A stretch of 64,000 nucleotides of DNA from Rhodospirillaceae bacterium. Its GTDB lineage: Bacteria; Pseudomonadota; Gammaproteobacteria; Steroidobacterales; Rariloculaceae. How positions within the stretch are numbered: the stretch's first letter is position 1; each line of letters opens with the position of its first letter. The stretch covers positions 1 to 64,000 of the forward strand of contig PBDA01000014.1 in assembly GCA_002718345.1 (NCBI GenBank), in the 5' to 3' direction. Shown in pieces: positions 9,148-18,002 of the stretch. Under the pieces are notes generated by a model, which was not told where the DNA came from, ran no database searches, and saw only the letters and a program-made list of their open reading frames with translations. The position numbers were made by a program, and so were the translations under genes.

Positions 9148-10140
9148 TTAAAGCCTTTCATGTCTTTCAAGCATCATTCTTCGAACTACAGCACCATAGA
9201 CGTTACCCTCACTATCCACACCAACACCCTCAGCACCTGCAGCCTCCATACTAGTAGCTTCTAAATCCTCAATAAAATAATGAAGGGCCCCATCCTTTGC
9301 ACTTCCAACTCTAATTCCTTTTTTAACGCCAGGATTCAGTACCCCATAAGATTCATTATCAGCGACATACAACATATCATCCGCGCTTATTGCCAAGCCA
9401 CTGGGCCTTCCAAATTGAGACCACTCTTCAATGAAGTTACCCTCCTGATCAAAAATCTGAACTCGACCATTGTTACGGTCACCAACAAATAAACGCCCTT
9501 GAGAGTCCATCTCTAGAGCATGTGGAATATCAAACTGCCCTTGTTCACTTCCCGTGGAACCCCATGCTTTTATAAAGTCGCCCTGACTAGTTAGCTTCAT
9601 TATCCGATTAGCCCCCATTCCATGACCATTACTTACAAAAATATTACCGTCAGGTGCCACATAAACATCAGTAGGCTGATCAAATATATTGGGCCCATCA
9701 CCTCTAATGCCCTCTTTACCTAATGTCATTAGTAACCTACCGTTAGAGTCGAATTTATAGACAACATGAGCGCGATCATCTGTTGTCCAAACATTGCCTG
9801 AATCATCTATATGAAAACCATGTGGCCTCGTAAACATCCCCTCTCCCCAACTTCTGATGAACTCACCTGAAGTGGTAAAAACGAGTATTGGTGGCTCATC
9901 TCGTTCTACACAAAGGTTTTCAAAACACCGGTGAAACACATAGATATTGCCATCTGGGCCTTGTTCTACCCCTATTGCTTGAGCCCATGCCAGGCCATCT
10001 GGCATCTGTGCCCAGGGGAAAACACGCTCATACGGATTAGGCAAGTCATTCAGTGCATTAGGAGAATCTTGGGCAATAGATAGTTGCCAGTTCAAAATTG
10101 AAAGAGAAACTACTGATAAAATGGCACTCATTGTTCTCAT
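9148..10140 (-). CDS. Exported NHL-repeat six-bladed beta-propeller protein
   Basis: The 330-residue product begins with a signal peptide (cut near SIAQ-DSP) and then shows repeated NHL-type units, for example FTRPHGFHIDDSGNVWTTD, FDQPTDVYVAPDGNIFVSN and FDIPHALEMDSQGRLFVGD, each followed by a hydrophobic-Gly-aromatic strand. Similar proteins are often annotated as peptidyl-alpha-hydroxyglycine amidating lyase-like, but the propeller may equally serve for binding. It is the first gene of the six-gene minus-strand run and has a good ribosome binding site (AAAGGAAG). The role is not established. Confidence 0.82.
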   Translation of the reverse strand: MRTMSAILSVVSLSILNWQLSIAQDSPNALNDLPNPYERVFPWAQMPDGLAWAQAIGVEQGPDGNIYVFHRCFENLCVERDEPPILVFTTSGEFIRSWGEGMFTRPHGFHIDDSGNVWTTDDRAHVVYKFDSNGRLLMTLGKEGIRGDGPNIFDQPTDVYVAPDGNIFVSNGHGMGANRIMKLTSQGDFIKAWGSTGSEQGQFDIPHALEMDSQGRLFVGDRNNGRVQIFDQEGNFIEEWSQFGRPSGLAISADDMLYVADNESYGVLNPGVKKGIRVGSAKDGALHYFIEDLEATSMEAAGAEGVGVDSEGNVYGAVVRRMMLERHERL

Positions 10141-10269
10141 TGTTCTTCCTTTAATCAGTTAATAAGACAACAAAATCCTAAAAACACAAACTGAAACAAG
10201 AATTAATTAAAACGATTAACTTTTACGGTTTTGAGCAGAACACTAGCAAGAATGCTCAATCATTTCTCC

Positions 10270-10275
10270 TATAAT
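10270..10275 (+). promoter_or_regulatory. Possible -10 element for the DUF6152 / FG-GAP gene pair
   Basis: A perfect TATAAT stands in the 172-base divergent gap, 38 bases before the ATG at 10313. No convincing -35 box lies 16-18 bases upstream, so the call rests on the -10 match alone. No terminator-like hairpin or RNA structure was seen in the gap. Confidence 0.4.
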
Positions 10276-10312
10276 ATATCACTCAGGAGTAGCAGGTGGA
10301 GCAACCTTAATT

Positions 10313-10726
10313 ATGAACACCTTTAAACCAGCAATTCATTTAATCCTTAGTGCTGCAATTAATCTTGTGCTTAACTTGTCTGCTCAAGCTCATCATGGTG
10401 ACGCAGGTCGCTATGAAGATTCGATCATAGAGGTATCAGGGACTGTCGTAACTTTGCAATTTATGAATCCTCACTCACGACTTATCCTAGATGTGGCGGA
10501 TGAGCAAGGTCATATAATTAGGTGGCAAGCTGAATTTGGTAACCCGAATAGAATGAATTCTGAATTCGGATGGACACGAGAAACTTTAAAACCAGGAGAT
10601 CGAATAACACTCCTTGGCAGGCGTTTAAAAAGCGGTGCTCCATATTTAAACCTTACCGAAAGAGCACAAGTTAAATTGGCCCAAAGCGGTCAAGAAATAT
10701 ATAGAACGAGAGATTTCGCTGAATAA
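10313..10726 (+). CDS. DUF6152 family exported protein
   Basis: This second stand-alone DUF6152 protein has 137 residues. A signal peptide ends in SAQA and the mature chain would begin HHGDAGRY, so a His-His pair is at the N-terminus. The conserved inner histidine appears in MNPHSRLILDV, and the strand pattern IIRWQAEFGNPNRM / GDRITLLGRR matches the other copies. Upstream ribosome binding sequence is AGGTGGAG, a little far from the ATG. An exported FG-GAP lipoprotein follows 18 bases later, in the same direction. There is no adjacent partner-domain gene, unlike the copy at 3011-3403. Biochemical role unknown. Confidence 0.85.
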   Translation: MNTFKPAIHLILSAAINLVLNLSAQAHHGDAGRYEDSIIEVSGTVVTLQFMNPHSRLILDVADEQGHIIRWQAEFGNPNRMNSEFGWTRETLKPGDRITLLGRRLKSGAPYLNLTERAQVKLAQSGQEIYRTRDFAE

Positions 10727-10744
10727 ATTATCCAAGTTAAAAGA

Positions 10745-12355
10745 ATGAACAAAATAAAAAACTCCTTGATTCTCAAAACACTTCCACTGACAGCCTTAGT
10801 TATCGCCGGATGTAGCAACGATAATGAAGACATAGCTACTCCCCTAAGTTTGAACATTGAACCTCTTCAACAAACTGCCTACTTAAAGGCATCAAATACT
10901 GGAAGCGGAGACAATTTTGGCGCAGGCGGTACGCTATTAGGGGACGCTGTTGCTTTAAGCAAAGATGGCCAAACTTTAGCAGTAGGCGCACCGTACGAAA
11001 GTAGTAACTCGCCGGGAGTTGGTGGCGATCAGACAGATGACTCAGTTTATGGCGCAGGAGCTGTCTATGTTTTTACACTAACAAACGACATATGGATTCA
11101 AGAGTCATACATTAAGGCATCTAATCCTGATCTTGCTGACAATTTTGGCTTCATAACAGAGTTAAATGCTAGTGGCGATACACTAGCTGTTTCTGCGCAT
11201 TTTGAGGCTAGCAGTACTACTGGAATTAATGGTAATGAAATTGATGATTCAATTCCCCAAGCTGGGGCCGTCTACGTATTTGTTCGCACAAATGATGGAT
11301 GGATTCAACAGGCCTATATTAAAGCATCTAATACTGGAGAAATTGGCCAAGGCGAAGCATTCGGTGATGGAGATCAATTTGGTAGTGCTCTTTCCTTAAG
11401 CGATGATGGGAATACATTAGCTATTTCATCGATAACTGAAGATGGTGGCTCAACCGGAATAAATGGAGACCAGTCTGATAATTCCGAAAGGTCTGCAGGG
11501 GCAGTTTACTTATTCAGTAGAGATGAAGAGATATGGAAACAAACAGCCTACATCAAACCCTCTAACACAGGAGCCGGTGACTTATTCGGTTACTCTCTAT
11601 CACTTGCAGCAGATGGAAAAAGACTAGCTGTGGGTAGTTTTGATGAAGATGGCTCTAATATCAGCACAAATCAGCAACAGGATGATAATTTACCAGGCTC
11701 AGGGGCCGTTTATATTTTCGATCACGATGGCCTTACTTGGCAGCAAACAGCTTATCTAAAGACATCAAATGCAGAAAGACAAGACTCGCTAGGCGTTTCC
11801 GTAGCCATAAGCGATGATGGAAATACGCTGGTTGCAACAGCATTGGATGAAGACGGGATGACTACCGGTATAAATAGCAACCCTGTACCTGACTCAGATA
11901 ATGACACCTCTACTGGTGCGATCTATGTCTATATCTATGAAAATGACAACTGGTCAGAACAGGCATATATCAAATCATCCAATACAGATAGTAACGACTG
12001 GTTTGGTTCACGACTCGCATTGAGTGGTGACGGAAATACATTAGCCGCTGGTGCTCAGCTTGAAGATAGTTTTTCGCGAGGTATTAACGGAAATCAGCAG
12101 AATAATGAAGCCACTGAAGCTGGTGCTGTGTATCTGTTTAATCGAACATCTGACACGTGGACTCAAGTTGATTACATCAAATCTTCAAATAGTGAGGCTT
12201 TTGATGAATTTGGAAGCTCAATTAGTCTAAGTCACGATGGTTCTATACTCGCGATAGGAGCACAATTCGAAGATAGTGAAGCTGAAGGTGTGAATGGCAA
12301 CCAGGCAAACAATTCAGCATTTGATTCTGGTGCAGTTTATATCTTCAGACGATAA
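10745..12355 (+). CDS. FG-GAP repeat lipoprotein, predicted seven-bladed beta-propeller
   Basis: The 536-residue protein has a lipoprotein signal with lipobox VIAGC (Cys near residue 23), so it should be anchored in a membrane facing the periplasm or outside. The rest is built of seven units of about 70 residues, each opening with a YIKASN-like strand followed by DNFG or DLFG, then SLSxDGxTLAVGA and an Asp/Asn-rich loop (GINGNQxDNS) ending AGAVYVF. This is the FG-GAP pattern found in integrin alpha chains, where seven repeats close a propeller and the Asp loops bind calcium. Binding of a ligand or surface is likely, but the partner is unknown. Confidence 0.85.
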   Translation: MNKIKNSLILKTLPLTALVIAGCSNDNEDIATPLSLNIEPLQQTAYLKASNTGSGDNFGAGGTLLGDAVALSKDGQTLAVGAPYESSNSPGVGGDQTDDSVYGAGAVYVFTLTNDIWIQESYIKASNPDLADNFGFITELNASGDTLAVSAHFEASSTTGINGNEIDDSIPQAGAVYVFVRTNDGWIQQAYIKASNTGEIGQGEAFGDGDQFGSALSLSDDGNTLAISSITEDGGSTGINGDQSDNSERSAGAVYLFSRDEEIWKQTAYIKPSNTGAGDLFGYSLSLAADGKRLAVGSFDEDGSNISTNQQQDDNLPGSGAVYIFDHDGLTWQQTAYLKTSNAERQDSLGVSVAISDDGNTLVATALDEDGMTTGINSNPVPDSDNDTSTGAIYVYIYENDNWSEQAYIKSSNTDSNDWFGSRLALSGDGNTLAAGAQLEDSFSRGINGNQQNNEATEAGAVYLFNRTSDTWTQVDYIKSSNSEAFDEFGSSISLSHDGSILAIGAQFEDSEAEGVNGNQANNSAFDSGAVYIFRR

Positions 12356-12433
12356 CTTTGAGTTAGTTACCCAGAAGCGGGAAGTTGACACAATGTTAAA
12401 ATAATAAAATTTCTTTTGTACGGAACCCTCAAC

Positions 12434-13519
12434 ATGCCAAAAATAATTAGCTCTTTACGCTCGGCAATCATTCTGATGCTTTTTGTCATTTCTTCCAGCA
12501 TATCAAATGCACACGCCCAAAACATTCGTCAGTATCAATTAGAGTCAGGGCCAAATGGATCCCAACTTGTGATGCGAAATGTTATGCGGCCAGAACCAGC
12601 AGCAAACGAAGTTCTTGTCCAAATACATGCGGTATCACTAAATCGTCGGGACTTAGCAGTTCTAGATAGAAACCCGCCAAATGGATTAATTCCTACTTCA
12701 GATGGGGCTGGTGAAGTGGTCGCTATTGGCTCTAATGTCACAGAATTTTCTGTAGGTGATCGAGTGGCCGGAACTTTTTTTGCTAATTGGCCGGGGGGAC
12801 GTAGAACAGCACAAGCTTTGGCTAGTGGTCGAGGTGGTGGCGTTGATGGCATGCTCAGTGAAATGATAGTTAGCCATGAGACTGGCTTAGTATTAATTCC
12901 AGAGTATCTCAGCTATGAAGAAGCAGCCACATTGCCTTGTGCAGCCCTCACAGCCTGGCGTGCACTTTTTACAGAAGGAAATGTAAAAAAAGGACAACAC
13001 GTTCTGCTCGAAGGCACTGGTGGTGTATCTATTTTTGGCTTGCAACTTGCGGCAGCAGCTGGCGCCAAACCTATCATCACTAGTTCAAGTGATGAAAAAT
13101 TAGTTAAAGCTCGTGAGTTAGGTGCTGTGGGAACAGTCAACTATCGAACAAACACTGAATGGCAAAAAACAGTTTTGGAACTTACTGAAGGTGCTGGAAT
13201 TGATCACGTACTAGATGTGGTTGGGAGAGAAACCCTTTATCGTGCAATTGAAACTCTTGCTTTCGATGGCCATATTGCCGTTATTGGTCAATTATCTGGA
13301 CGGGCTGATGTGCTGCCATTAGGCCAAATACCACGGGGAGCATCAGTAACTAACATTGCTGTTGGCTCTCGCGATGACTTTAAGGCCATGAATGAATTTT
13401 TGACCGAACATGAACTTCGTCCTGTCATAGACCGAGTGTTTAGTTTCGAAGAAGCACCAGCCGCATATGAATATATGAATACCAGTGCCCATCTTGGAAA
13501 AATTGTAATCACATTATGA
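12434..13519 (+). CDS. Zinc-independent MDR-family oxidoreductase with signal peptide
   Basis: This protein of about 361 residues belongs to the medium-chain dehydrogenase/reductase superfamily, quinone-reductase-like branch. The N-terminal catalytic fold (EVLVQIHAVSLNRRD, SDGAGEVVAIGSNV, FSVGDRV) is followed by the nucleotide-binding fold with GTGGVSIFGLQLAAAAGA. What is odd is an apparent signal peptide in front (ILMLFVISSSISNAHAQ), which would send an NAD(P)-type enzyme to the periplasm. The track start (TTG 12416) was replaced by ATG 12434, which leaves the signal at the N-terminus. The gene is convergent with the following sulfatase. Substrate unknown. Confidence 0.85.
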   Translation: MPKIISSLRSAIILMLFVISSSISNAHAQNIRQYQLESGPNGSQLVMRNVMRPEPAANEVLVQIHAVSLNRRDLAVLDRNPPNGLIPTSDGAGEVVAIGSNVTEFSVGDRVAGTFFANWPGGRRTAQALASGRGGGVDGMLSEMIVSHETGLVLIPEYLSYEEAATLPCAALTAWRALFTEGNVKKGQHVLLEGTGGVSIFGLQLAAAAGAKPIITSSSDEKLVKARELGAVGTVNYRTNTEWQKTVLELTEGAGIDHVLDVVGRETLYRAIETLAFDGHIAVIGQLSGRADVLPLGQIPRGASVTNIAVGSRDDFKAMNEFLTEHELRPVIDRVFSFEEAPAAYEYMNTSAHLGKIVITL

Positions 13520-13559
13520 AGCCATGCCATGATCACGACTCAAGACAATTAACTGAAGA

Positions 13560-14999
13560 TTAATTGGCTAGGTCAGGAGCATTTTGTTCAGGTATCCACT
13601 TTCTAAGCTCAAGCACTACATCAGTATATGAGGGGTCATTAGCCAAGTTATCCCACTCATTTGGGTCACGATGATGATCATATAGCTCCTCGCTACCATC
13701 TATGTAACGGATATAACGGAAGTCTTCCGTGCGCACAGAATGGTTGCCAAAACCGAAAGTTGATATAGCAGCATTATCCCAACTCGCATCAGGATTTCTC
13801 AATAGCGGGACTAGACTTGCTCCCTCAAGATAATCAGGTGGTTGTAATCCAACTAGTTCAGCAACGGTTGGAAAAATATCTATTAATGATACTGTCCGAG
13901 AACTGCGAGTTCCGGGTGTTGTAATACCGGGCGCAACAATTATAAACGGCACCCTTGTAGACTCTTCCCAAAGAGTCGTCTTACGCCAACGATGTTTTTC
14001 TCCCAAATGCCAACCATGATCCGACCAAAGAATAATGATTGTATTATCTGCTCGCCCACTTTTATCAAGAGCATCTAGAACACGACCAACCATTGCGTCG
14101 GCAAAACTTACACTTGCTAAGTAAGCTTGTACACCCTCACTCCACTTATTTGATTCAATGGACCACTGGTGTATTTCTCTTGGTGGCAAAAAAGCATGAC
14201 GCTCAAAGGTCGCACTATTAAGTGGAAGTTCAGGCAAATCATCTAAATCATTCTCAGGCACCACTGGAAGAATTATTTCTTGAAGAGGATACATATCGAA
14301 ATAACGCTTAGGGACATACCATGGGAGGTGCGGACGAAAAATTCCGATTGCAGTAAACCGAGGTGTATTGAACTCTGTCATTAACTGACTTTGAATCCAA
14401 TTGGTAACCTGACCATCTCCCATGGCTCGATCATCAACAACAACAGGGCCCCAATCAAAACGAGGATCAATAGGATTTCCATTAACTGGGCGATTAATAG
14501 GTGTTACCTCATCTGGCAACTGACGACCTAAGGATGGGTAGAAATCATCCCATGAGGAAGGGTCGTTATACCCATAAAAGCCTGACTCATAAAAAGTGTG
14601 AGCATGATAAATCTTACCAGCACCAAACGTACTATAGCCTTGATCTCTAAGAAACCGAGGGATGGTAGGCAACTCTGCAAGTGACTCTATTTCCATCCAA
14701 TTAGGATTATTACCATAAATTCCTAATGTTGAGGGACGCAAGCCTAGCATCAGGGAAGTACGAGAGGGATTACATAATGCAGCGTTTGAATGTGCATTAG
14801 TAAACAAAGTACCGCGGGCAGCTAATGCATCTATATTAGGTGTCTGTGCTTGTGGATGTCCTTCCAGCACACCCACCCAGTCATTCAAATCATCAACAGC
14901 AATAAAAAGAACGTCCAACTTGGAATGGTCTTGCGCCTGTGTGGAGAAAGTTAAAAAGGCAGCGGCTAAAATGATGTGGGGTGAAAAGCGCAACCTCAA
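13560..14999 (-). CDS. Exported sulfatase, iduronate-2-sulfatase-like
   Basis: The 479-residue enzyme has a signal peptide (cut near QAQ-DHS) and is a type I sulfatase. The metal pair is in AVDDLND (Asp36-Asp37) and the active-site motif CNPSRTSLMLG (Cys76) fits the C-x-P-S-R rule, so Cys76 must be oxidised to formylglycine by a maturation enzyme that is not in this window. Similarity of DFRYIRYIDGSEELYDHHRDP near the C-terminus points to the iduronate-2-sulfatase-like branch, suggesting use of sulfated polysaccharide. The start is TTG with AGGAG very close; a second TTG two codons later has better spacing. It is a lone gene between convergent and divergent neighbours. Confidence 0.9.
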   Translation of the reverse strand: MRLRFSPHIILAAAFLTFSTQAQDHSKLDVLFIAVDDLNDWVGVLEGHPQAQTPNIDALAARGTLFTNAHSNAALCNPSRTSLMLGLRPSTLGIYGNNPNWMEIESLAELPTIPRFLRDQGYSTFGAGKIYHAHTFYESGFYGYNDPSSWDDFYPSLGRQLPDEVTPINRPVNGNPIDPRFDWGPVVVDDRAMGDGQVTNWIQSQLMTEFNTPRFTAIGIFRPHLPWYVPKRYFDMYPLQEIILPVVPENDLDDLPELPLNSATFERHAFLPPREIHQWSIESNKWSEGVQAYLASVSFADAMVGRVLDALDKSGRADNTIIILWSDHGWHLGEKHRWRKTTLWEESTRVPFIIVAPGITTPGTRSSRTVSLIDIFPTVAELVGLQPPDYLEGASLVPLLRNPDASWDNAAISTFGFGNHSVRTEDFRYIRYIDGSEELYDHHRDPNEWDNLANDPSYTDVVLELRKWIPEQNAPDLAN

Positions 15000-15072
15000 A
15001 TCTCCTGTTGATCATGAGCGCTATTGGATTCTACCGGAATCAATAACGCATAATAGTAAAAAAAGGATTTGA

Positions 15073-16005
15073 ATGTCTTCTTCTAACAAAATCATTATCA
15101 CCTGTGCTCCTACAGGAGCAATTCATACCCCGTCGATGTCACCCCACTTACCTATATCTCCTGAAGAGATTGCTGAAGCGGGAATTGCAGCTGTGGAAGC
15201 AGGCGCATCAATTCTTCACCTACATGCTAGAGACCCAAAAGATGGCCGTCCTACCCAAGACCCAGAAGTATTTCAAAAATTTCTACCTACTATTAAAAAA
15301 AATACAAACGCTGTTATTAATATTACTAGCGGTGGTGCTCCGAGCATGTCCATTGAAGAACGACTTCAACCAGCCCTTCAGTTAAAACCTGAAATAGCAT
15401 CACTCAATATGGGTTCCATGAATTTTGGACTTTACCCAATGCTAAAAAGATTTAAGAATTTCAAATACGAATGGGAAAAACCCTACCTGGAAAATAGTAG
15501 AGATCTGGTTTTTAAAAATACCTTTGCGGATATTGAATATATTCTTAGCTCATGCCGAGAAAATAAAACGCGTTTTGAATTTGAATGTTATGACATTTCC
15601 CATATCTATAATCTTGCGCATTTCCTCAGCCGAGGCTTGGTAGAGCCCCCATTATTTGTACAAAGTGTTTTGGGTATCCTTGGCGGAATTGGGGCTCACC
15701 CAGAAGATTTGCAGCACATGCGCCGCACGGCAAATAGGCTTCTTGGTAAAACTTATCAATGGTCTGTGTTGGGTGCGGGACGTAATCAGATGGAAATCGC
15801 CCGCCAAGGAGCAAGTTTGGGAGCAAATGTTAGAGTTGGGCTTGAAGATTCTCTATGGGCCGGCCCAGGAAAGCTTGCTGAATCAAATGCAGAGCAAGTA
15901 AAACTTGTTAAAAACATTTTAGAAGAAATGAATATGTTAATTGCCACACCGAATGAAACCCGAGAGATACTTAGCTTAAAAGGTTCAGATCAAGTGGCTT
16001 TTTAG
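15073..16005 (+). CDS. BKACE family beta-keto acid cleavage enzyme (DUF849)
   Basis: This 310-residue cytoplasmic protein belongs to the family of zinc enzymes that condense a beta-keto acid with acetyl-CoA and split it (3-keto-5-aminohexanoate cleavage enzyme is the founding member). Visible marks are the N-terminal ITCAPTGAIHTPSMSPHLP, the zinc ligand motif LHLHAR near residue 48 and the C-terminal GLEDSLW. Which keto acid is used varies across the family and cannot be told here. The ATG is preceded by AAAGGATTTGA. It stands alone between a divergent sulfatase and a convergent DUF6152 fusion gene. Confidence 0.9.
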   Translation: MSSSNKIIITCAPTGAIHTPSMSPHLPISPEEIAEAGIAAVEAGASILHLHARDPKDGRPTQDPEVFQKFLPTIKKNTNAVINITSGGAPSMSIEERLQPALQLKPEIASLNMGSMNFGLYPMLKRFKNFKYEWEKPYLENSRDLVFKNTFADIEYILSSCRENKTRFEFECYDISHIYNLAHFLSRGLVEPPLFVQSVLGILGGIGAHPEDLQHMRRTANRLLGKTYQWSVLGAGRNQMEIARQGASLGANVRVGLEDSLWAGPGKLAESNAEQVKLVKNILEEMNMLIATPNETREILSLKGSDQVAF

Positions 16006-16054
16006 TTGGTTCTAATAATAAATTAAAAACCTAAAATAAAGTAACTTGCTGCGT

Positions 16055-17098
16055 TCAGAAATTTGTACATACGTAGGGGTTAACTGTCTCGCCTGCACGC
16101 CACACCCATTGCTTTGTCATTTTTACTGGCTCCGTAAATGTCTCTGGGTCACTTACAATAATTGTGTAATCAAGATTTACTCCATTTTCGCTAAGTGAAA
16201 ATCGCTCCTCAAAACGAGCTCTTGAGCTTTGAGGTATCCCATCCGAATTAAAGTAGTACCAATCTACTGAGTGTGTAGAAACAACAAGATCCTCTCCATC
16301 CCAACTACCAACAGAGTATCCTAGAAGAGCTGGCTGTATGCTTGCTTCTATCTGTTCCTCACCCATATGAATGGTTCGTACTAAATCATACTCTTCAATA
16401 TGAAACAGAATGTTATCGCCCTCTTTAGAAAACTTAACTGGATAAGGCTGCTGCATAATCCAAGGCATGCCCTTAGGAGTACATTCCCCTATTGGATTAT
16501 CTACAAGCGGATTAAAAGCCTCTTGGGCAGCAATAGCTGTCTCAGTAAGTGGGTACTCTTCTAAATACATGTAACGCCCCGGCCCATTAAATCTGGTACT
16601 CCAGACACGAAAAATTCCCAGATCCTCCCCGCCCTCAACACCAGCAGATAACCAGGTCTCTGACTCACCCAGGGATTCAACTGACCAGTAAGGGTTTGTG
16701 CCTGGTCTAGTAACAAGTTCTCGTCCATCTGCAAGTAGAATATTGTTGACCCACATTTCATTAACGCCACTACGAGCGGGATACCCTGCCACGGTGACTC
16801 GATCACCCTCAGCGAGCAAATCTGAACTTACATTCATTCGACTAAGAATACTTACAGAGTTAGTTTCAATTTCCCACAACTGGTCATTTGTATCTAACAT
16901 CGTGAACTTCACGTGCGGATTTCTCCACAACAAGCGAGTAATTTGACCTTCTAATTCAATCAGATTGCTCATATCAAAAATCCCCGAAAAAGCATGATGT
17001 GAAACACCGGAAAGAGGAGTTAAAAAAATACAAAACAGAATGCAGATAGTTTTTTTCAAATCAATGCCTAAGTCTGCTTCATGCCAGAAAACCTCCAT
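16055..17098 (-). CDS. DUF6152 domain fused to a divergent partner domain, exported
   Basis: The product has up to 347 residues: a signal peptide, a DUF6152 domain (about residues 34-130; VSHHAFSGIFD at the predicted mature start, then RNPHVKF), and a C-terminal domain that is a distant version of the one encoded alone at 2164-2994 (GECTPKGMPWI, LLGYSVGSWDGEDLVVSTHSVD, RARFEERF). Such a fusion suggests that the two domains act together. The start is uncertain: ATG 17098 lacks a ribosome binding site and leaves 13 residues before the signal peptide, whereas a TTG at 17059 begins exactly at the signal peptide and has a TTAGG before it. Function unknown. Confidence 0.78.
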   Translation of the reverse strand: MEVFWHEADLGIDLKKTICILFCIFLTPLSGVSHHAFSGIFDMSNLIELEGQITRLLWRNPHVKFTMLDTNDQLWEIETNSVSILSRMNVSSDLLAEGDRVTVAGYPARSGVNEMWVNNILLADGRELVTRPGTNPYWSVESLGESETWLSAGVEGGEDLGIFRVWSTRFNGPGRYMYLEEYPLTETAIAAQEAFNPLVDNPIGECTPKGMPWIMQQPYPVKFSKEGDNILFHIEEYDLVRTIHMGEEQIEASIQPALLGYSVGSWDGEDLVVSTHSVDWYYFNSDGIPQSSRARFEERFSLSENGVNLDYTIIVSDPETFTEPVKMTKQWVWRAGETVNPYVCTNF

Positions 17099-17171
17099 GG
17101 CATAAAATGATCAAAAACCTCTTGCGCAGGATCTTTTTGCTTGGTATTTGCAGAAAGACAAAAAGAATCTG

Positions 17172-17894
17172 TTAATTGGAGAGAGATTCCAATTGTGAAA
17201 ACAATTCTTCAGGGGGCAAATACCCACCAAGCTGTATTCCATCATTGGTAAGGATCGTGGGGGTCCCTCGAACACCCGCTAGATGACCATAATCATAGTG
17301 CCCAGCAACTGGTGTTATGGAACAAATTTCCTCTGGAACCTTTCCTGCCAAAGTAGCCTCTGTGAAAGCGGTATTGCGATCAGAAGCACACCAGACACGA
17401 TCAGCCTTATCCCAAGAATCAGTATCTGGTCCAGTTCTTGGGTAGGATACATACCTAACAGCTATACCAAGCGCATTAACTTGGTCCATATCACGATGAA
17501 GTTGTCTACAGTAACCACAGTCAATATCTGTAAAAACAGTTACAGTGTGTTTTATATTTTCTGTTGCGGGACTGAAAACGATCATTGATTCTGGATCAAT
17601 ACCTGCTATTACCTTTGCACGAGCATCTGCGCGCCTTTGTTCAGTCAAGTTTTGATTCGAATCCAGGTCATATAGGTCCCCCTGGATAAAATAACGACCA
17701 TCATCAGAAACATAAGCAACTTGAGGGCCTACAGCAACTTCATACATGCCGGGCACAGGAGAAATAAAAATATCTTGAGCCTCAACACCTGGTAATGTCG
17801 CAGCAAGCTCTTCTATTGTCAGAGCCTCTCTTTCCTGCCCCCAGGAAATAGTAGAAACAAAAAATGTCAAACAAATAGCTAGCTTGGCTTTCAC
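17172..17894 (-). CDS. dsbC: DsbC, periplasmic disulfide isomerase
   Basis: DsbC corrects wrong disulfide bonds in periplasmic proteins and is kept reduced by DsbD. The 240-residue form has a signal peptide (cut near SWGQ-ERE), an N-terminal dimerisation region, and a thioredoxin-like domain with active site CGYC (Cys126 and Cys129); the cis-proline loop is RGTPTILTNDG. The track begins at 17975, but GTG 17894 has GGAGAG five bases before it and puts the signal peptide first. The gene follows xerD on the same strand, as in E. coli where the order is xerD-dsbC-recJ; here recJ is replaced by the DUF6152 fusion gene. Confidence 0.93.
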   Translation of the reverse strand: MKAKLAICLTFFVSTISWGQEREALTIEELAATLPGVEAQDIFISPVPGMYEVAVGPQVAYVSDDGRYFIQGDLYDLDSNQNLTEQRRADARAKVIAGIDPESMIVFSPATENIKHTVTVFTDIDCGYCRQLHRDMDQVNALGIAVRYVSYPRTGPDTDSWDKADRVWCASDRNTAFTEATLAGKVPEEICSITPVAGHYDYGHLAGVRGTPTILTNDGIQLGGYLPPEELFSQLESLSN

Positions 17895-18002
17895 TATGCT
17901 CTCCAGTGAATGTAATTCACAAATTGTAGTCTTTATCGCTATAAAACGGCCACCTGAGCCAATAATATAGACCAATCCTATCAGATCTGAGAGTAATTAT
18001 AC

